64,000 nt of DNA from Chrysomallon squamiferum (GCA_012295275.1 CM022672.1:28968472-29032471), one strand, 5' to 3'. Shown: positions 37,862 to 51,013, numbered from the stretch's first letter. The notes: generated from the sequence alone by a model not told the origin. A program made the numbers and translations.

Positions 37862-38348
37862 AACAAAAACTATAACTGCTTCATTCTTTAATGGTGATTT
37901 AGCTGAAAAGATACTATCATCTGTATTCAGATTTAACATAAAAAAGAGAAGAATTAAATAATGTTGAAATGTTTGTAGCAGAAGCTAAAGTGTTGAAGAA
38001 TTATTTTTATTCTGTTTTTTTTCTGTATTTACAAAGAAATTATTTTTTTATTTGAAGAATATTAAATTACAAGCATCTCCAATGAACTTTTATAAAACTT
38101 TGTGGATATATCTTTAATGGTCTATAGTGCTCAGTTAAAATCTGTGTTTACTAATATTTGTTTAAACAAGCAAGATATATTTTTTTTATTTGTTCTTTAT
38201 ATATATATGTTTCTTCATTATTCTTAAGCAGAATAATGTAGATTCTCTTTTAGAAACTGAAAGGGTTTTTATTTTAAAAATCTGTTTTACTTTTTTCTCT
38301 GTGTAAATACAGATAGTGATAAGTAATAACTTTATTTTGATTCCACAG
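37862..38348 (+). other. Intronic spacer between P1 and P2
   Basis: AT-rich and without recognisable elements. Confidence 0.6.
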
Positions 38349-38531
38349 GTTCATATAAACAGGCGAGTAAGGAGAAGACAAAAGTTGTATCCAAAATCAG
38401 ATCTTAGAGATGCTGTTAATGCTGTTAGGGAAGGAGGAATGGCCAAAATGACAGCTGCTCGCATGTTTAATGTACCTGAAGCAACTGTGAGATATTATAT
38501 CAAAAATAATCTTCAAGTCCTTATGAATTAA
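38349..38531 (+). CDS. Alternative end P2: pipsqueak-type helix-turn-helix
   Basis: A single exon (acceptor GATTCCACAG|GTTCAT, phase 0) encoding 60 residues. A strongly basic lead, NRRVRRRQK, precedes LYPKSDLRDAVNAVREGG and MTAARMFNVPEATVRYYI. Against the psq family pattern the core positions (DAV-AV, AAR-F-VPE-TVR) are intact. The basic lead could act as a nuclear localisation signal or DNA backbone contact. P2 is closest to P1 in the LYPK and FNVPE segments. AATAAA is at 38619. Confidence 0.85.
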   Translation, partial: VHINRRVRRRQKLYPKSDLRDAVNAVREGGMAKMTAARMFNVPEATVRYYIKNNLQVLMN

Positions 38532-39446
38532 CTTTCCTTCTCTTCTTACGTGAACAAGTTTGGCAATTCAACTTATATATATATATGTATATTAATGCAT
38601 TTAAGAGACTTTTTGAAAAATAAAGTGTTTCTATTCAAACTTTTCTCTAGGATCACTTCATGTAGATTTCAACATATTTTTTTTTTTTTTTTTTTTTGGT
38701 CACTTCCCTTTTAGGGGTTCTAAGTTCCAGAGATTCATGTCTAACAAGGATACAACATGAACAGATACACACAGAAAATCCTGTTCTCAATCTTTTCAGT
38801 TTGTAGCCCTAAAAGAGAATGGTTGATGTAGATTAATTTCTGAAAAATTATATTGTTCTGATATGACAAATGCAGATAAAAAAAATAAACCAGCATTAGA
38901 TTATTACATGAAGATAATTTTAATATATTTAATGAAACAGATTATTCTGTCTTCATTTATAAAATAAAAAATAAAATAAAAATAAGAGCATCAAGCAAGA
39001 AGATTCTCCAGAAGACATTGTTATTAATGTATTTGTTAATATACAGCAGAAAGATGACTCAATGAAATTTAACCAAGGACCAAATTCTATATGCTGTTTT
39101 TCATGAACATTATTTAGGATTTTTTAATTTTTATTGTTTTTGTTTTAAATTTATTTTCAGAATTGTGTATCTGAAATTTACAGTATTGAATATTCAGTAT
39201 AAATCTTCATATATATATATATATATTTTGTAACTTATATGTGAATTGAAGATATACACTGTTATAAACTAAGTTGACAGTCATTAACAGATTCGTTACT
39301 AATGTCATCTTGTTTAATGTGAATAACATGAATGTGAAGATACAGGCTCTCTTAAAAATAGACTGAATAGCCTAGCACCAGTGTCAGAAGTAATTGAAAT
39401 AATGTGTTAAAGAATGTCTTACATTGGTTTTTCTCTTGGTTCACAG
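38532..39446 (+). other. Intronic spacer between P2 and P3
   Basis: Contains a poly(T) run at about 38676-38698 and short AT repeats; no exon seen. Confidence 0.6.
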
Positions 39447-39629
39447 GGTAAACGATTTATTTCAAGAGGGAGAGGACCACGCAAAGCTTTGCCTTATACC
39501 AAGAGTAGCCTTATTGAGGCTGTTAAGGCTGTCCAAGAGCAAGGATTATCCAAATTAGCTGCTGCTCGTAAATTCAGTGTTCCAGAATCTACCATTAGGC
39601 TTTACATTAAACGCAATTTTAATCATTAA
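39447..39629 (+). CDS. Alternative end P3: pipsqueak-type helix-turn-helix
   Basis: A single exon (acceptor TGGTTCACAG|GGTAAA, phase 0) encoding 60 residues. After a basic GKRFISRGRGPRKALP lead come YTKSSLIEAVKAVQEQG and KLAAARKFSVPESTIRLYI. This copy has SVPES-TI where P1 and P2 have NVPE-TV, so it differs in the predicted recognition helix. The poly(A) signal AATAAA at 39649 is only 20 bp after the stop codon, giving a very short 3' UTR if used. Confidence 0.85.
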   Translation, partial: GKRFISRGRGPRKALPYTKSSLIEAVKAVQEQGLSKLAAARKFSVPESTIRLYIKRNFNH

Positions 39630-41781
<2,152 letters not shown>

Positions 41782-42150
41782 ACATATATCAAACCTGGAC
41801 AAAGATCAAGCACTTTGAAAGGAACAGAGAGCTTTACTAGAGCTGCTATGACACAAATTCCTACCTATATCCTTACTTCAAAGAACACTGCTAGAAATTC
41901 TGGCAGACTGTTTAGATGTGACACATGTAATTTTATAACAACTTATAATTATGTCCTTCAGCGACACCAGCGAGTTCACACAGGGGAATACTTTCACTGC
42001 CATCTTTGTTCAAACCGCTATGTGGATAAATATGAGTTAAACATTCATATTAAGGGTCATGCTGGAGCTCTTGTTTGTCATGTGTGTGGCAAATGTTTCC
42101 AGTCAAGATGGGGTCTGAAATGTCATGTCAAAACACACAAAACATCCTGA
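41782..42150 (+). CDS. Alternative end Z1: three C2H2 zinc fingers
   Basis: A single exon (acceptor TTTTTTTCTAG|ACATAT, phase 0) encoding 122 residues. Fingers lie at exon residues 46-66 (FRCDTCNFITTYNYVLQRHQ...), 73-93 (FHCHLCSNRYVDKYELNIH...) and 99-119 (CHVCGKCFQSRWGLKCH...). Each is C-x2-C-x12-H-x3-H. The linkers are six and five residues, shorter than the usual TGEKP linker of seven; this compact spacing is constant in all twelve Z ends and suggests a fixed three-finger unit. Residues 1-45 are a polar lead without a fold that I recognise. Z1 has TGEYFHC where most others have TGEFFRC or TGDFFRC. AATAAA is at 42226. The expected role is sequence-specific DNA binding. Confidence 0.88.
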   Translation, partial: TYIKPGQRSSTLKGTESFTRAAMTQIPTYILTSKNTARNSGRLFRCDTCNFITTYNYVLQRHQRVHTGEYFHCHLCSNRYVDKYELNIHIKGHAGALVCHVCGKCFQSRWGLKCHVKTHKTS

Positions 42151-42965
42151 TTAACATTGCCAGATATCTAAATTTCATACCAGTGTCAAACTAGAATGGT
42201 CAAAAAAAAACAACAACATTTAAATAATAAAAGTTAAAAAAAGGAAAAGGAAAATAAAATGTCCACAATGACAAATGTTTTTTATTTTAATTTTTTTTGT
42301 TCTTTATCTGATGATGATAAATAATGCATGGCCTGAGTACAGTATGTACAAACAAAGCCTCACATTTTATTAGATTGTCTTTGATGTCTCAAGTTTTGTT
42401 ACTGCCGTTGTCAGACTGCATATTGCTTTCCTTTGGAAAGACATCAGAAGATGCAAACAGCAAAATCTTTCCATCTCGAAGAATCTGCTGGTGAATTAAA
42501 AATGTTCTTATTCTGAAGAGTTTCATCAATAGCAGGACATAAAAAATAAACAAACTTTTTATAAAACAAATCTGTAGTTGTTAATGTAAATAATTAAAAA
42601 AAAACAAAAAAAAAAATCCAGACAAACATCTAAGAAATTATTTTTGGTTTTATTATCTTTATTGGTGTTAAGAGCACTTCATATTAATTTTTTATACAGT
42701 GCTGTTGGTGCTAAACATGTTCATTTGCAAAGTTGAAAACTTATTCTGAAAAACTAGACTGATACATTAAAATAAAAACATCTGTTCCTTTTCAAAGCAA
42801 ACTGTTATGAAGCATTTCATTAAATTTTGACTAATGTGATGGTAGTTTTTATTTTGCGTCCAAGTTTGAAAACTAACATTACTTTGGTTCAAAGTGGTAT
42901 TTTTATTTTTTTGTTAACTTTGTTTCAGACAGGTTGATGTTCATGAAACATCTTTTATTTTGTAG
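42151..42965 (+). other. Intronic spacer between Z1 and Z2
   Basis: AT-rich; the first part is Z1 3' UTR. No exon seen. Confidence 0.6.
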
Positions 42966-43385
42966 AGTGCAACGGGCAATTTTGTATCAAAGGATAATCG
43001 AAATGAGTTGTCTCGAAACCAGGACAATGCTGTAGGACTGATGCAGTCCAGTGAGTTAAAAGGACACAGAATGCAGACTAATATGGATATTCAAACTGCA
43101 TCTTTATTGAACAGGTCTAATCCTGGGAAGGGTGCCAAATTCAGATGCAAGTTCTGTCAGTTCCAAAGTGCTTATCGTTTTGCACTTGAAAGACACCAAA
43201 AGAAGCATACAGGCGATTTTTACTTCTGTCATTTGTGTACTTGTAAATTTTATGACAAATATCAACTTTCATACCATTTGAAAGGTCATGTTGGTGAACT
43301 CAGATGTCAGTTTTGTTCTGTTTCCTTTACATCCAGATCTACACTTTATCACCATGAGAAAAAACACAAATCAGGCTGGTCTTAA
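42966..43385 (+). CDS. Alternative end Z2: three C2H2 zinc fingers
   Basis: A single exon (acceptor TATTTTGTAG|AGTGCA, phase 0) encoding 139 residues. Fingers are at exon residues 61-81 (CKFCQFQSAYRFALERHQKKH), 88-108 (CHLCTCKFYDKYQLSYHLKGH) and 114-134 (CQFCSVSFTSRSTLYHHEKKH). It is very close to Z3 and Z7 in fingers 1 and 2 and differs mostly in finger 3, so these three form a subgroup in which the last finger has diversified. The 60-residue lead is Asn-, Gln- and Ser-rich. AATAAA lies at 43478. Confidence 0.9.
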   Translation, partial: SATGNFVSKDNRNELSRNQDNAVGLMQSSELKGHRMQTNMDIQTASLLNRSNPGKGAKFRCKFCQFQSAYRFALERHQKKHTGDFYFCHLCTCKFYDKYQLSYHLKGHVGELRCQFCSVSFTSRSTLYHHEKKHKSGWS

Positions 43386-44186
43386 TAAACCAACATGTAG
43401 TTTATTAATATACATTCATCAAATCATTTAACAGGATGTTAATGTAAATATTACAAATTAGCTGGCGTTGAATGTCAAATAAAGTATCTGAATAAGAAAA
43501 CAGTTGTAACAATTTTTTCTTCTGGATATGAATCTATTTTTCAGCCTTGATAGCTTAATATTTTTAACTAGCTGAGCAGCTTATTTTAAACTTCTGACTT
43601 TAACCATCATTTTTTTTTTTAATTTTACAATAAAGAGATTTACATAACTTCTTAGTGTAATGAGGATGGTCTGTATTTATGTGAAATAAAAGTAACACTA
43701 AAAATGAGTGAGAAATATGAAATGCTGTAAACTCAAATAAAAAGCTGCCATAAACATTTTGTATGTGTCAGAACTGGAAAAAAAAAAAGGAAGACAAGTT
43801 AGAATACCTGATCTATTCCACACACTGAAGAGTTTTTCCTAACCTACTGATCATGTGTAATAAACACTTGTCAAAAATTCACATCCATAATGATCAGATA
43901 AAGATGATGGAGTTAAAATTTGTAAAAATAAGTTCTTATTTTCATATGGAAATCACACGTTCTGATTAATTAATAAATAACAAAGTTAAATAAATAAATA
44001 AATACAAAAATAGAATTAAAATGACAAGAAAAAATCAGATATTTTTTTTACTTTGAATTAAAAATTTATTTTCTGTTGGTTTTTGCTTTTGTCTTTAAGC
44101 TGGTATTTGCTGAGGGGTTTTGTTGAAGAAAGTTTGACTTAATTATGCATTAAAACTTGCTAAAAGACACTTATTCTGTTTTCTAG
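43386..44186 (+). other. Intronic spacer between Z2 and Z3
   Basis: AT-rich; includes the Z2 3' UTR and no other element that I recognise. Confidence 0.6.
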
Positions 44187-44609
44187 ACACTGTCATCTGC
44201 AGTCAGTGAGAGGTCTTCTGTCATGCAGAGTTGGAATGTTGACCATTCATCACAAGCTGGTGTTTCTGCTTCTCTCACTGACACTTACACTGACTTGCTG
44301 TCGCAGCCTGGCTCACTTTATAATAGTGGCTCTGGGAAACATTCAGAACTAGTGAAAGCCAGGTTTAAGTGCAATCGGTGTAATTTCCAGACTGCATACC
44401 GTTATGTTGTGGAGAGACACCAAAGAAAACACACTGGAGAATTTTTCAGATGCCATCTGTGCACCTGCAAGTTTTTTGACAAGTACCAGTTGTCATTTCA
44501 CCTGAAGGGTCACCGGGGAGAACTTGAGTGTCGATACTGTGGTCAGATGTTTTCATCTACAGCTTGTCTCTACTACCATGAGAAAAAACACAAACTAGGC
44601 AAAATTTAG
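44187..44609 (+). CDS. Alternative end Z3: three C2H2 zinc fingers
   Basis: A single exon (acceptor TGTTTTCTAG|ACACTG, phase 0) encoding 140 residues, the longest of the Z set. Fingers are at exon residues 62-82 (CNRCNFQTAYRYVVERHQRKH), 89-109 (CHLCTCKFFDKYQLSFHLKGH) and 115-135 (CRYCGQMFSSTACLYYHEKKH). An extra Cys two residues after the second zinc Cys of finger 2 (CHLCTC) recurs in Z2, Z3 and Z8. The lead is Ser/Thr-rich. Fingers 1 and 2 group it with Z2 and Z7. No AATAAA is obvious soon after the stop. Confidence 0.9.
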   Translation, partial: TLSSAVSERSSVMQSWNVDHSSQAGVSASLTDTYTDLLSQPGSLYNSGSGKHSELVKARFKCNRCNFQTAYRYVVERHQRKHTGEFFRCHLCTCKFFDKYQLSFHLKGHRGELECRYCGQMFSSTACLYYHEKKHKLGKI

Positions 44610-46017
44610 CTGATTCAAGATCTGTGCCACATTCTTTAAACACATATATGAACATAGTAAGACACACTTGTTTAATTCTGAGAGAGAAGAACTTTAAAAA
44701 AAGATTATGATGAACATGGTCATATAAATTTGTTTAAGATGAGCAGGTCAAAAAAAGAAAAGAAAAAAAATGTCCATTTATGGAAAAAGGCTTGTGTGAA
44801 AACTGAATGTTGTGAGATTTATTTATATGAATTCTGTTTAAAATATTGTTGTCTATTTAAAAAAAGAAAGACAAAAAAGTGATAGGATGAATTAAAATTA
44901 ACTGTACTAATCAGAGTTTCAATAGATAAACATGTCAGGGAACAAAGTTAAAGACAGAGTTGATGTTAGATTATCATTATTAGATTGTTTTTCTTTAGAT
45001 ACAAAAAGAGCATTCCACATTGGACATACATTTATAGCTGTACATATTTTTTGACTGGTATTTTCATTGTGTGCATGTGCTTTTCTGTTTCATTATTATT
45101 ATTATTGTTATTGATGTTTCTGTTAGTTTTAAAATTTAAAATGCAAAGTAAGAAAAACAGAAAACAAAAAAAAGCTGTTGGTATAAATTGAAATATAAAA
45201 TTAATTATGAAACAAAATTAGTTAATTAATAAAATGGAAAAAAAAAAAAATTGGTTTTGAGTTTTTGTTCTGTTAACATGACAGTAAAGTTTTTTGTATG
45301 GCTACCAGTGAACACAACCAAGTACTTTGCATTGAACCTGTGTGACATCTTATTACAAAACACTGTTAACCTACATAAGTGTGCTAAAATATAATTAAAA
45401 AATACACAACAAACAATGGCATACCATATAGAACATAATAAAATGATTTTCACAGAAATTGTTGGACTGTATTTTTACATTAGGTTTGATTTTTATTCTC
45501 AAATTAAACATTCTCTGAATTGCAGCTTATGGTTTTGTTTGTTTGGAATTACTTTGTTTCACTTGCGTTTCTAGTTATGTTGTTTTAAAGCACAGAAATT
45601 GGCTCTAGTTAAAATGTCTGAAGATACAAATATCAGATAGTTTGTTTCTGAATGTTAGTTGACATCCTCTTGTCAAATGTTGAAAACCTTTTATTAACTG
45701 ACATTATATCATACACTAAAAGCATCAATATAAAAATACTGGATCATATGATTCTCTTTTTATTTTATTATTAAACATAAAACGTGAATAGAAAATGGTT
45801 GATCTAAAACTGAATGAGCTACAAGAGAAATGTGCATCAAATTAAAAATAATTACTAATATAAATTAAATAAACATGATGATGATAAATGAATGATAAAT
45901 CATCATGATCTTGAATACTGCAATTTTAAAAATCAAAATATATTTTCGAAGGAAATATGTTTATTATTTTGGAAAAACATTTTCAAAGGGTTTATTGGGT
46001 GATGTTTTATTTTATAG
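44610..46017 (+). other. Intronic spacer between Z3 and Z4
   Basis: AT-rich, no supported exon. The gap is long enough to have held a further end, but I see no finger relic. Confidence 0.55.
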
Positions 46018-46386
46018 ACCCATGAAACTGGATGTTACGGCTTCCTCTGTGTATCTAACAAGAATACCACTGACATCTACAAGGGTGGATCTGATTATCA
46101 CAAGGAAACTGTTTTTCCCAATCCAAAACAAAAACACCTGTACCACTGTGACGAGTGCACATTTTGGACTCTCTACCAACACGTTTTAAAAAGGCACAAA
46201 AGAATTCACACACGAGAATTTTTCCAGTGTCACCTTTGTTCATGTCATTTCTCAGACAGGTATCAGTTGAAACATCATCTGTATGGTCATGCTGGCAAAC
46301 TGAGGTGTAGAGTATGTGACAAGAACTTCAGTGACCTCAGTGCACTGAAACAACATGAAAAGAAGCTGCATTGGAACACAAGATGA
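46018..46386 (+). CDS. Alternative end Z4: three C2H2 zinc fingers, no internal ATG
   Basis: This end has no Met near its start, so it is visible only by reading from the acceptor (TTTTATTTTATAG|ACCCAT) in phase 0. The frame runs 122 codons to TGA. Fingers are at exon residues 44-64 (CDECTFWTLYQHVLKRHKRIH), 71-91 (CHLCSCHFSDRYQLKHHLYGH) and 97-118 (CRVCDKNFSDLSALKQH then x4 to the last His). The linker after finger 1 is HTREFFQC rather than HTGEFFQC, a change at the otherwise fixed Gly. Finger 3 has H-x4-H. AATAAA is at 46710. Confidence 0.87.
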   Translation, partial: THETGCYGFLCVSNKNTTDIYKGGSDYHKETVFPNPKQKHLYHCDECTFWTLYQHVLKRHKRIHTREFFQCHLCSCHFSDRYQLKHHLYGHAGKLRCRVCDKNFSDLSALKQHEKKLHWNTR

Positions 46387-47491
46387 CCACTGTTAAATTA
46401 CTGTAAGGAATCTTACAAGTGTGTGTGTCATAATATACTGAAACCGAATCTTTATGCATCACTTTTAGTATATGAAAGAATAAGTGTATCAACTAACTGT
46501 CTGTAGTATTACACACACATGTACTAAAATACTGTTAAACTTCCAAGGTGACTGTTAGTTTGTACATTAGATTTTTGTAAACAGAAGTTTAAAACTGTCA
46601 TCATCATTACAACTGTTGGAATGATTTTATTAACTCACTGGATATTGGTTGTTACATTGACACCAATTAGTAATGTTTCTGTGATTCAATATTTTTACAT
46701 AAAGTCTGAAATAAATTTTGGGTGGTTTTTATATGATTACTGTTGTGAATAGACAAAAGCTATTAATTATATGTTTGTATTATGATTTTGGCAGCTTGTA
46801 AGGTGGTGTGTTATTTACTTAGCAAAACTCCAGAAAACAAAGCATTCCTGTTATTTTGTTGTAGTGATATTTTTGACAGAACTGAATACTACCTTGATTA
46901 AAGATGGATTTCCCATATACAAACCCCAAATAATTTGTGTGTGTTTGTGTTTTGTATTTTGTATTTTGTATTTTTTTTTAATACTTATTCATCTTGAACC
47001 AACACTTAATTTAAACTGTTCAAATGTTAGTTGAATAGGTGAAATGTAGTTTACAAACATTACATCACCATCTTGTTTATTAATTAGTAGCTTTTTATTT
47101 AACATGTTTGTTTTGTTTTACCTAACAGGAGCTACTTGTTCTCCTGTGTGTGTGTTATCATATCTTAGACAACAAACACAGTGACAGATTAACAAATTAT
47201 TTTCTCTGTGTTCTATACAGAGTTTTGTCCCAGAGTTCATGAGTAAAATATAAACTTAGTCTTCTATTAAAATATTTATTTTATTTCTAAAGTGCTCTTT
47301 ATGTACTGGGAAGAACTGTTAAGCTTTTATTTTTATTTTTTTTAAACTAGTCACTGACAACAATATCATTCCATATTAAAATACATCATATTTGTGTCTG
47401 GTTTTATTTATTTCCTGAATATAATTAGTTACAAATGCTTTTTAATAAAAGTTTTGAAATAATTAAACATTTTTATTTGTGTGTTTTGTAG
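46387..47491 (+). other. Intronic spacer between Z4 and Z5
   Basis: AT-rich, no supported exon. A phase-0 open stretch after an AACAG near 47128 is considered a chance frame. Confidence 0.6.
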
Positions 47492-47863
47492 AAAATCCCT
47501 ACTGACTCAGGAAACTCTAAACTAGATAATCAGTGTTCCAAACCAAATTTATCCATTTCTGTCCACCATCCTTTTATAGATGAGCAGAGTGACATGTCAC
47601 ACCAGGACAGACAGAGGATTTTCAAATGCAAAAAGTGTGGCTACCTCACACACTATAAGAGTTCTCTTAACAGACACCAAAGACTTCACACAGGAGAGTT
47701 TTTCTGGTGTCATATCTGTTCTTGCCATTTCAATGACCATTGTCAGCTAAGATATCATTTAAGTGGACATGCAGGTGATCTCAAGTGTTCTGTCTGTGCT
47801 AAGCATTTCACCAGCTTTGCTGGATTAAAGCAGCACGAAAAAGGACATTTAAAGCAACTTTAG
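47492..47863 (+). CDS. Alternative end Z5: three C2H2 zinc fingers
   Basis: A single exon (acceptor GTGTTTTGTAG|AAAATC, phase 0) encoding 123 residues. Fingers are at exon residues 46-66 (CKKCGYLTHYKSSLNRHQRLH), 73-93 (CHICSCHFNDHCQLRYHLSGH) and 99-119 (CSVCAKHFTSFAGLKQHEKGH). Finger 3 is almost the same as in Z6 (SFAGLK), and finger 2 shares CHIC with Z6, so Z5 and Z6 are a neighbouring duplicate pair. The coding part continues upstream of the first ATG (47594) to the acceptor without a stop. ATTAAA occurs at 47965. Confidence 0.9.
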   Translation, partial: KIPTDSGNSKLDNQCSKPNLSISVHHPFIDEQSDMSHQDRQRIFKCKKCGYLTHYKSSLNRHQRLHTGEFFWCHICSCHFNDHCQLRYHLSGHAGDLKCSVCAKHFTSFAGLKQHEKGHLKQL

Positions 47864-48546
47864 AAAAAGAACATTTAAAGCACCTTTTGTTTTTTTTTTT
47901 TAAAAAGAAGAAGAAAGAAATGACATGGTTTTTAAATAATTTCATAATAATATTTTACAGAAATATTAAATTTTTGTTTGTTATTCAAAAACCATTTTAA
48001 GATAAAAAAAATAGTTTGAAAGAATCAGTGTTTGGTTTTAATTTTATCTAAACCAATACTGAATATAACAGAGATGCCATCAAATACAGTTTGGGCATAG
48101 ACTGTGTGTTTACCCCTACATTACACCATTATAAGATACTAATAAATAATTACACTGTTAGTCCAAATCCTCAGCCAAATACTTGTAATGCTATAGTGGA
48201 TAAGAGCTTATAGTATTTCTGCATGTATTGAAATTGGCAAAGAAAATTTCTTCTGAAGTGGACTTTTACTCAGCTTGACCTAATGTTAGAATTCTGAATC
48301 TGCTGCAGCACAGAGCATTAAAAAATAGCTTGTTCAGTCAGCCATTTCAATGTTGCATCAGAAATTATGTTCATTTTAATGTTTATATTCACTAAATGTC
48401 TTGGTTGAATTCGCCTTTTTAAGCCAGTCTTTCAATTTGACCTAGATCATTTTTACAGTCAATAAATGACATTGCATTTTTGCTGTTTGAGTTGAACTGT
48501 GAAATTTTGACAAGATCTGCAGGTTGTTTAAGCAGTCTCTGTTGTG

Positions 48547-48583
<37 letters not shown>

Positions 48584-49267
48584 GGCATCTGTATAATGTC
48601 TGTATTATCATCACATTGACTGATTTATAGTATACTGATACACTTTGAAAAATTTTGATTGCAGTTATTAATTTTTGTGAGACTCAGCTGAATAATTTTA
48701 CTTGAAAAAAGATTAACATATTCAATATTATCTGAGATGACAGAATGCTGATATTTAAGAATTCATAATTTTATTCAATCCGATCTTGTCTGAAATCATT
48801 ACATTGTTCCTTAGGTATATAATATAATAATATTATTGTTCTTGGATGGTTTGTATTTGGATGCAGTATTTAGTTGCTGGTGCATTGATATCAAAGGAAA
48901 AAATTGTGATATAAATGAAAGTATTCCTTGCATTACACCATAAAACATCAATTAGAAGTTTTTTTCTCTCTTTTCATGTGATCAGTTTGTCCCAAAGTTT
49001 CTGCAGTTTTAAAATAATGTGATCATTTTATCTTTTGGTAAATTATTGAATTTTCTTGCTTTATTCTTTTTTCTATCTTTGTGTGTGTGTGTGTGTTATG
49101 TATTTTACAAATGAAAAAAACAAATATATAAATAAATAATTAATTAAAAATAAATAAAATAGAACAATAACTAAACAGCAGTTTCACATAATTATTTGTA
49201 TAAAGAATGTTTTGCATTACTTTCCCCTCTAATAAAATGTTAACCCTTGTCTTTGTGTGTTTTGTAG
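47864..49267 (+). other. Intronic spacer between Z5 and Z6
   Basis: Contains a poly(A) run at 48549-48581 and a short GT tract near 49080-49096; no exon supported. Confidence 0.6.
48549..48581. repeat. Poly(A) tract
   Basis: Thirty-three consecutive A residues. It could be the 3' end of an old retroposed element, but no element body is recognisable beside it. Confidence 0.9.
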
Positions 49268-49636
49268 ACATATCAAATCAAATACAGTGATTCACTTATG
49301 CAAAATTTGGCCAGATGTTCAGATGCTCGTGGATTTGTCTCTGAGGAACAGGATTTTGGAGTTGTTATTTCCCAGACAAAAGATGGGAAATTTTATAAAT
49401 GCAGTAAATGTGACTATATGTCACGTTACAGACACTGTATAAAGAGACATCAGCAGGTGCACACGGGAAATTTCTTCTTTTGTCACATCTGTGCATGTCA
49501 CTTTAGTGACAAGAATCAGCTGCAGTATCATCTTGACGGGCATGCTGGCAATCTGAAATGTTCTGTTTGTGAAAAAGTATTCACCAGTTTTGCAGGACTG
49601 AAAAGACATAAAAAAGGTCATGTTGAAAATGTGTAG
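49268..49636 (+). CDS. Alternative end Z6: three C2H2 zinc fingers
   Basis: A single exon (acceptor GTGTTTTGTAG|ACATAT, phase 0) encoding 122 residues. Fingers are at exon residues 45-65 (CSKCDYMSRYRHCIKRHQQVH), 72-92 (CHICACHFSDKNQLQYHLDGH) and 98-118 (CSVCEKVFTSFAGLKRHKKGH). The acceptor sequence GTGTTTTGTAG is the same as in Z5, and finger 3 matches Z5, supporting descent from one duplicated exon including its splice site. Finger 1 has a Cys in the helix (RHCIKRH) in place of the usual Val or Ala. Confidence 0.9.
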   Translation, partial: TYQIKYSDSLMQNLARCSDARGFVSEEQDFGVVISQTKDGKFYKCSKCDYMSRYRHCIKRHQQVHTGNFFFCHICACHFSDKNQLQYHLDGHAGNLKCSVCEKVFTSFAGLKRHKKGHVENV

Positions 49637-50529
49637 ACATTATAAGAACTGACATACTGTAATTTCATTTAACACTGGATCCAATCCATATTTATTTGTT
49701 CTTCTCTGTGATTATATTAGGAAAATGGCTTCCATATCAAACAGTGTTCTAAATTATTGGGTTGGAACAAAACTTCATAGCATTTTTAAGGTGAATGTCA
49801 GTATTTAGATATAAGCACACAGATGTAATCACATATGTACCTTTACACTCGCCTTTCAGAATATGTTTATATATTTCAAATATTTCAGTCACGTGTAAAA
49901 CAGAATCATGTGCCACCTACTGAAGAAATGCTACAAAGGTTTGTTTTCAGCCCAGCATTATCTTCCATTCACAAGTGTACATTGATAACATCAAGAAAAT
50001 ATATTGTTAGTCATCAGAGTTGTTTTAATAATTTTTAATTTTAGTTATTTATAGTTATTTAAAAAAAAAAAATTCTTAACATTATTGTAATAGTAAGGTT
50101 TAGGTATGGCTATAATCCTGATGAAATGTGAAATTCCATAAATTCTTAGTAAAAATAAATATTTTAATATCATTAACGAGTTATCTTTGTTATGCCTGAA
50201 ACAAATGTGTGGAGTGAATCAGATTAGAAATCTTTTTTACTCTTAAAATAGTTAATATTAATAGTAATTATTTATGAATATGGAAAGAAGCAAATTTAGA
50301 ACCATTCTTTAAAGCATAAACATGTAAAAAGGTACCTGAAATTAGTGTAGTGGGACACCACACCCACACATACACAATTGTACACACATACCTTCCTGAC
50401 AATTCTTATATATTGCACACACACACACACACAAAATACATTTTTCATTACTGAAACTATTTTGATGAAGGATACTGTGCAGTGTAAGAGAATTTAAAAT
50501 CATCATAGAGTAATCCATTCTCTTTTTAG
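49637..50529 (+). other. Intronic spacer between Z6 and Z7
   Basis: AT-rich; AATAAA at 50154 may serve Z6. A short CA tract lies near 50417-50432. Confidence 0.6.
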
Positions 50530-50946
50530 AGTTCTACTGGCAAAACCATGCGACATCCAAGGTTCAGATTAACGTCTGCTTCAGGTGATGAAATAAACCA
50601 ATCAGTCAGATTACAAGGTGACCAGTATGTTAGTTCTAAAGAAGATGAACAAATGAACACAAATCAAGGATCAGTTCAGAAACTTGCCAAGTTCAAGTGT
50701 TGTCACTGTAATTTCCAGACTGCATATCGCTTTGCTTTGGAAAGACACCAGAAGAAACACACAGGAGATTTCCTGTTCTGTCATCTGTGTCCATGCAGGT
50801 TCTATGACAAATATCAGCTTTCATATCACCTGAAAGGACATGCAGGAGAGTTGAAATGTCGTTACTGTTCTAGAGACTTCTCTTCAGTACTTGGACTCAA
50901 ACATCACGAGCTGATATGTCACAGAACTGAAAAATTACCTTTATAG
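50530..50946 (+). CDS. Alternative end Z7: three C2H2 zinc fingers
   Basis: A single exon (acceptor TTCTCTTTTTAG|AGTTCT, phase 0) encoding 138 residues. Fingers are at exon residues 57-77 (CCHCNFQTAYRFALERHQKKH), 84-104 (CHLCPCRFYDKYQLSYHLKGH) and 110-131 (CRYCSRDFSSVLGLKHH then x4 to the last His). Fingers 1-2 match Z2 and Z3. The end of finger 3, HHELICH, has H-x4-H spacing. It is separated from its closest relatives Z2 and Z3 by Z4-Z6, so duplication was not always between neighbours, or exons were rearranged afterwards. Confidence 0.9.
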   Translation, partial: SSTGKTMRHPRFRLTSASGDEINQSVRLQGDQYVSSKEDEQMNTNQGSVQKLAKFKCCHCNFQTAYRFALERHQKKHTGDFLFCHLCPCRFYDKYQLSYHLKGHAGELKCRYCSRDFSSVLGLKHHELICHRTEKLPL

Positions 50947-51013
50947 TTTGCTTCTCTAATAATTATTAGCTGTCACTAGTTAATATTGTTTGACTTACTT
51001 TTTTTCTTTTTAG

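Noticed and set aside
45905-46189. 94-codon + strand frame overlapping the Z4 exon
   Set aside because: It is in a different frame from the zinc fingers and crosses the acceptor; the real coding frame is the one read from 46018.
47129-47242. Phase-0 open stretch after CCTAACAG in the Z4-Z5 intron
   Set aside because: The polypyrimidine tract is weak, the 37-codon peptide has no Cys/His finger pattern, and the frame length is expected by chance.
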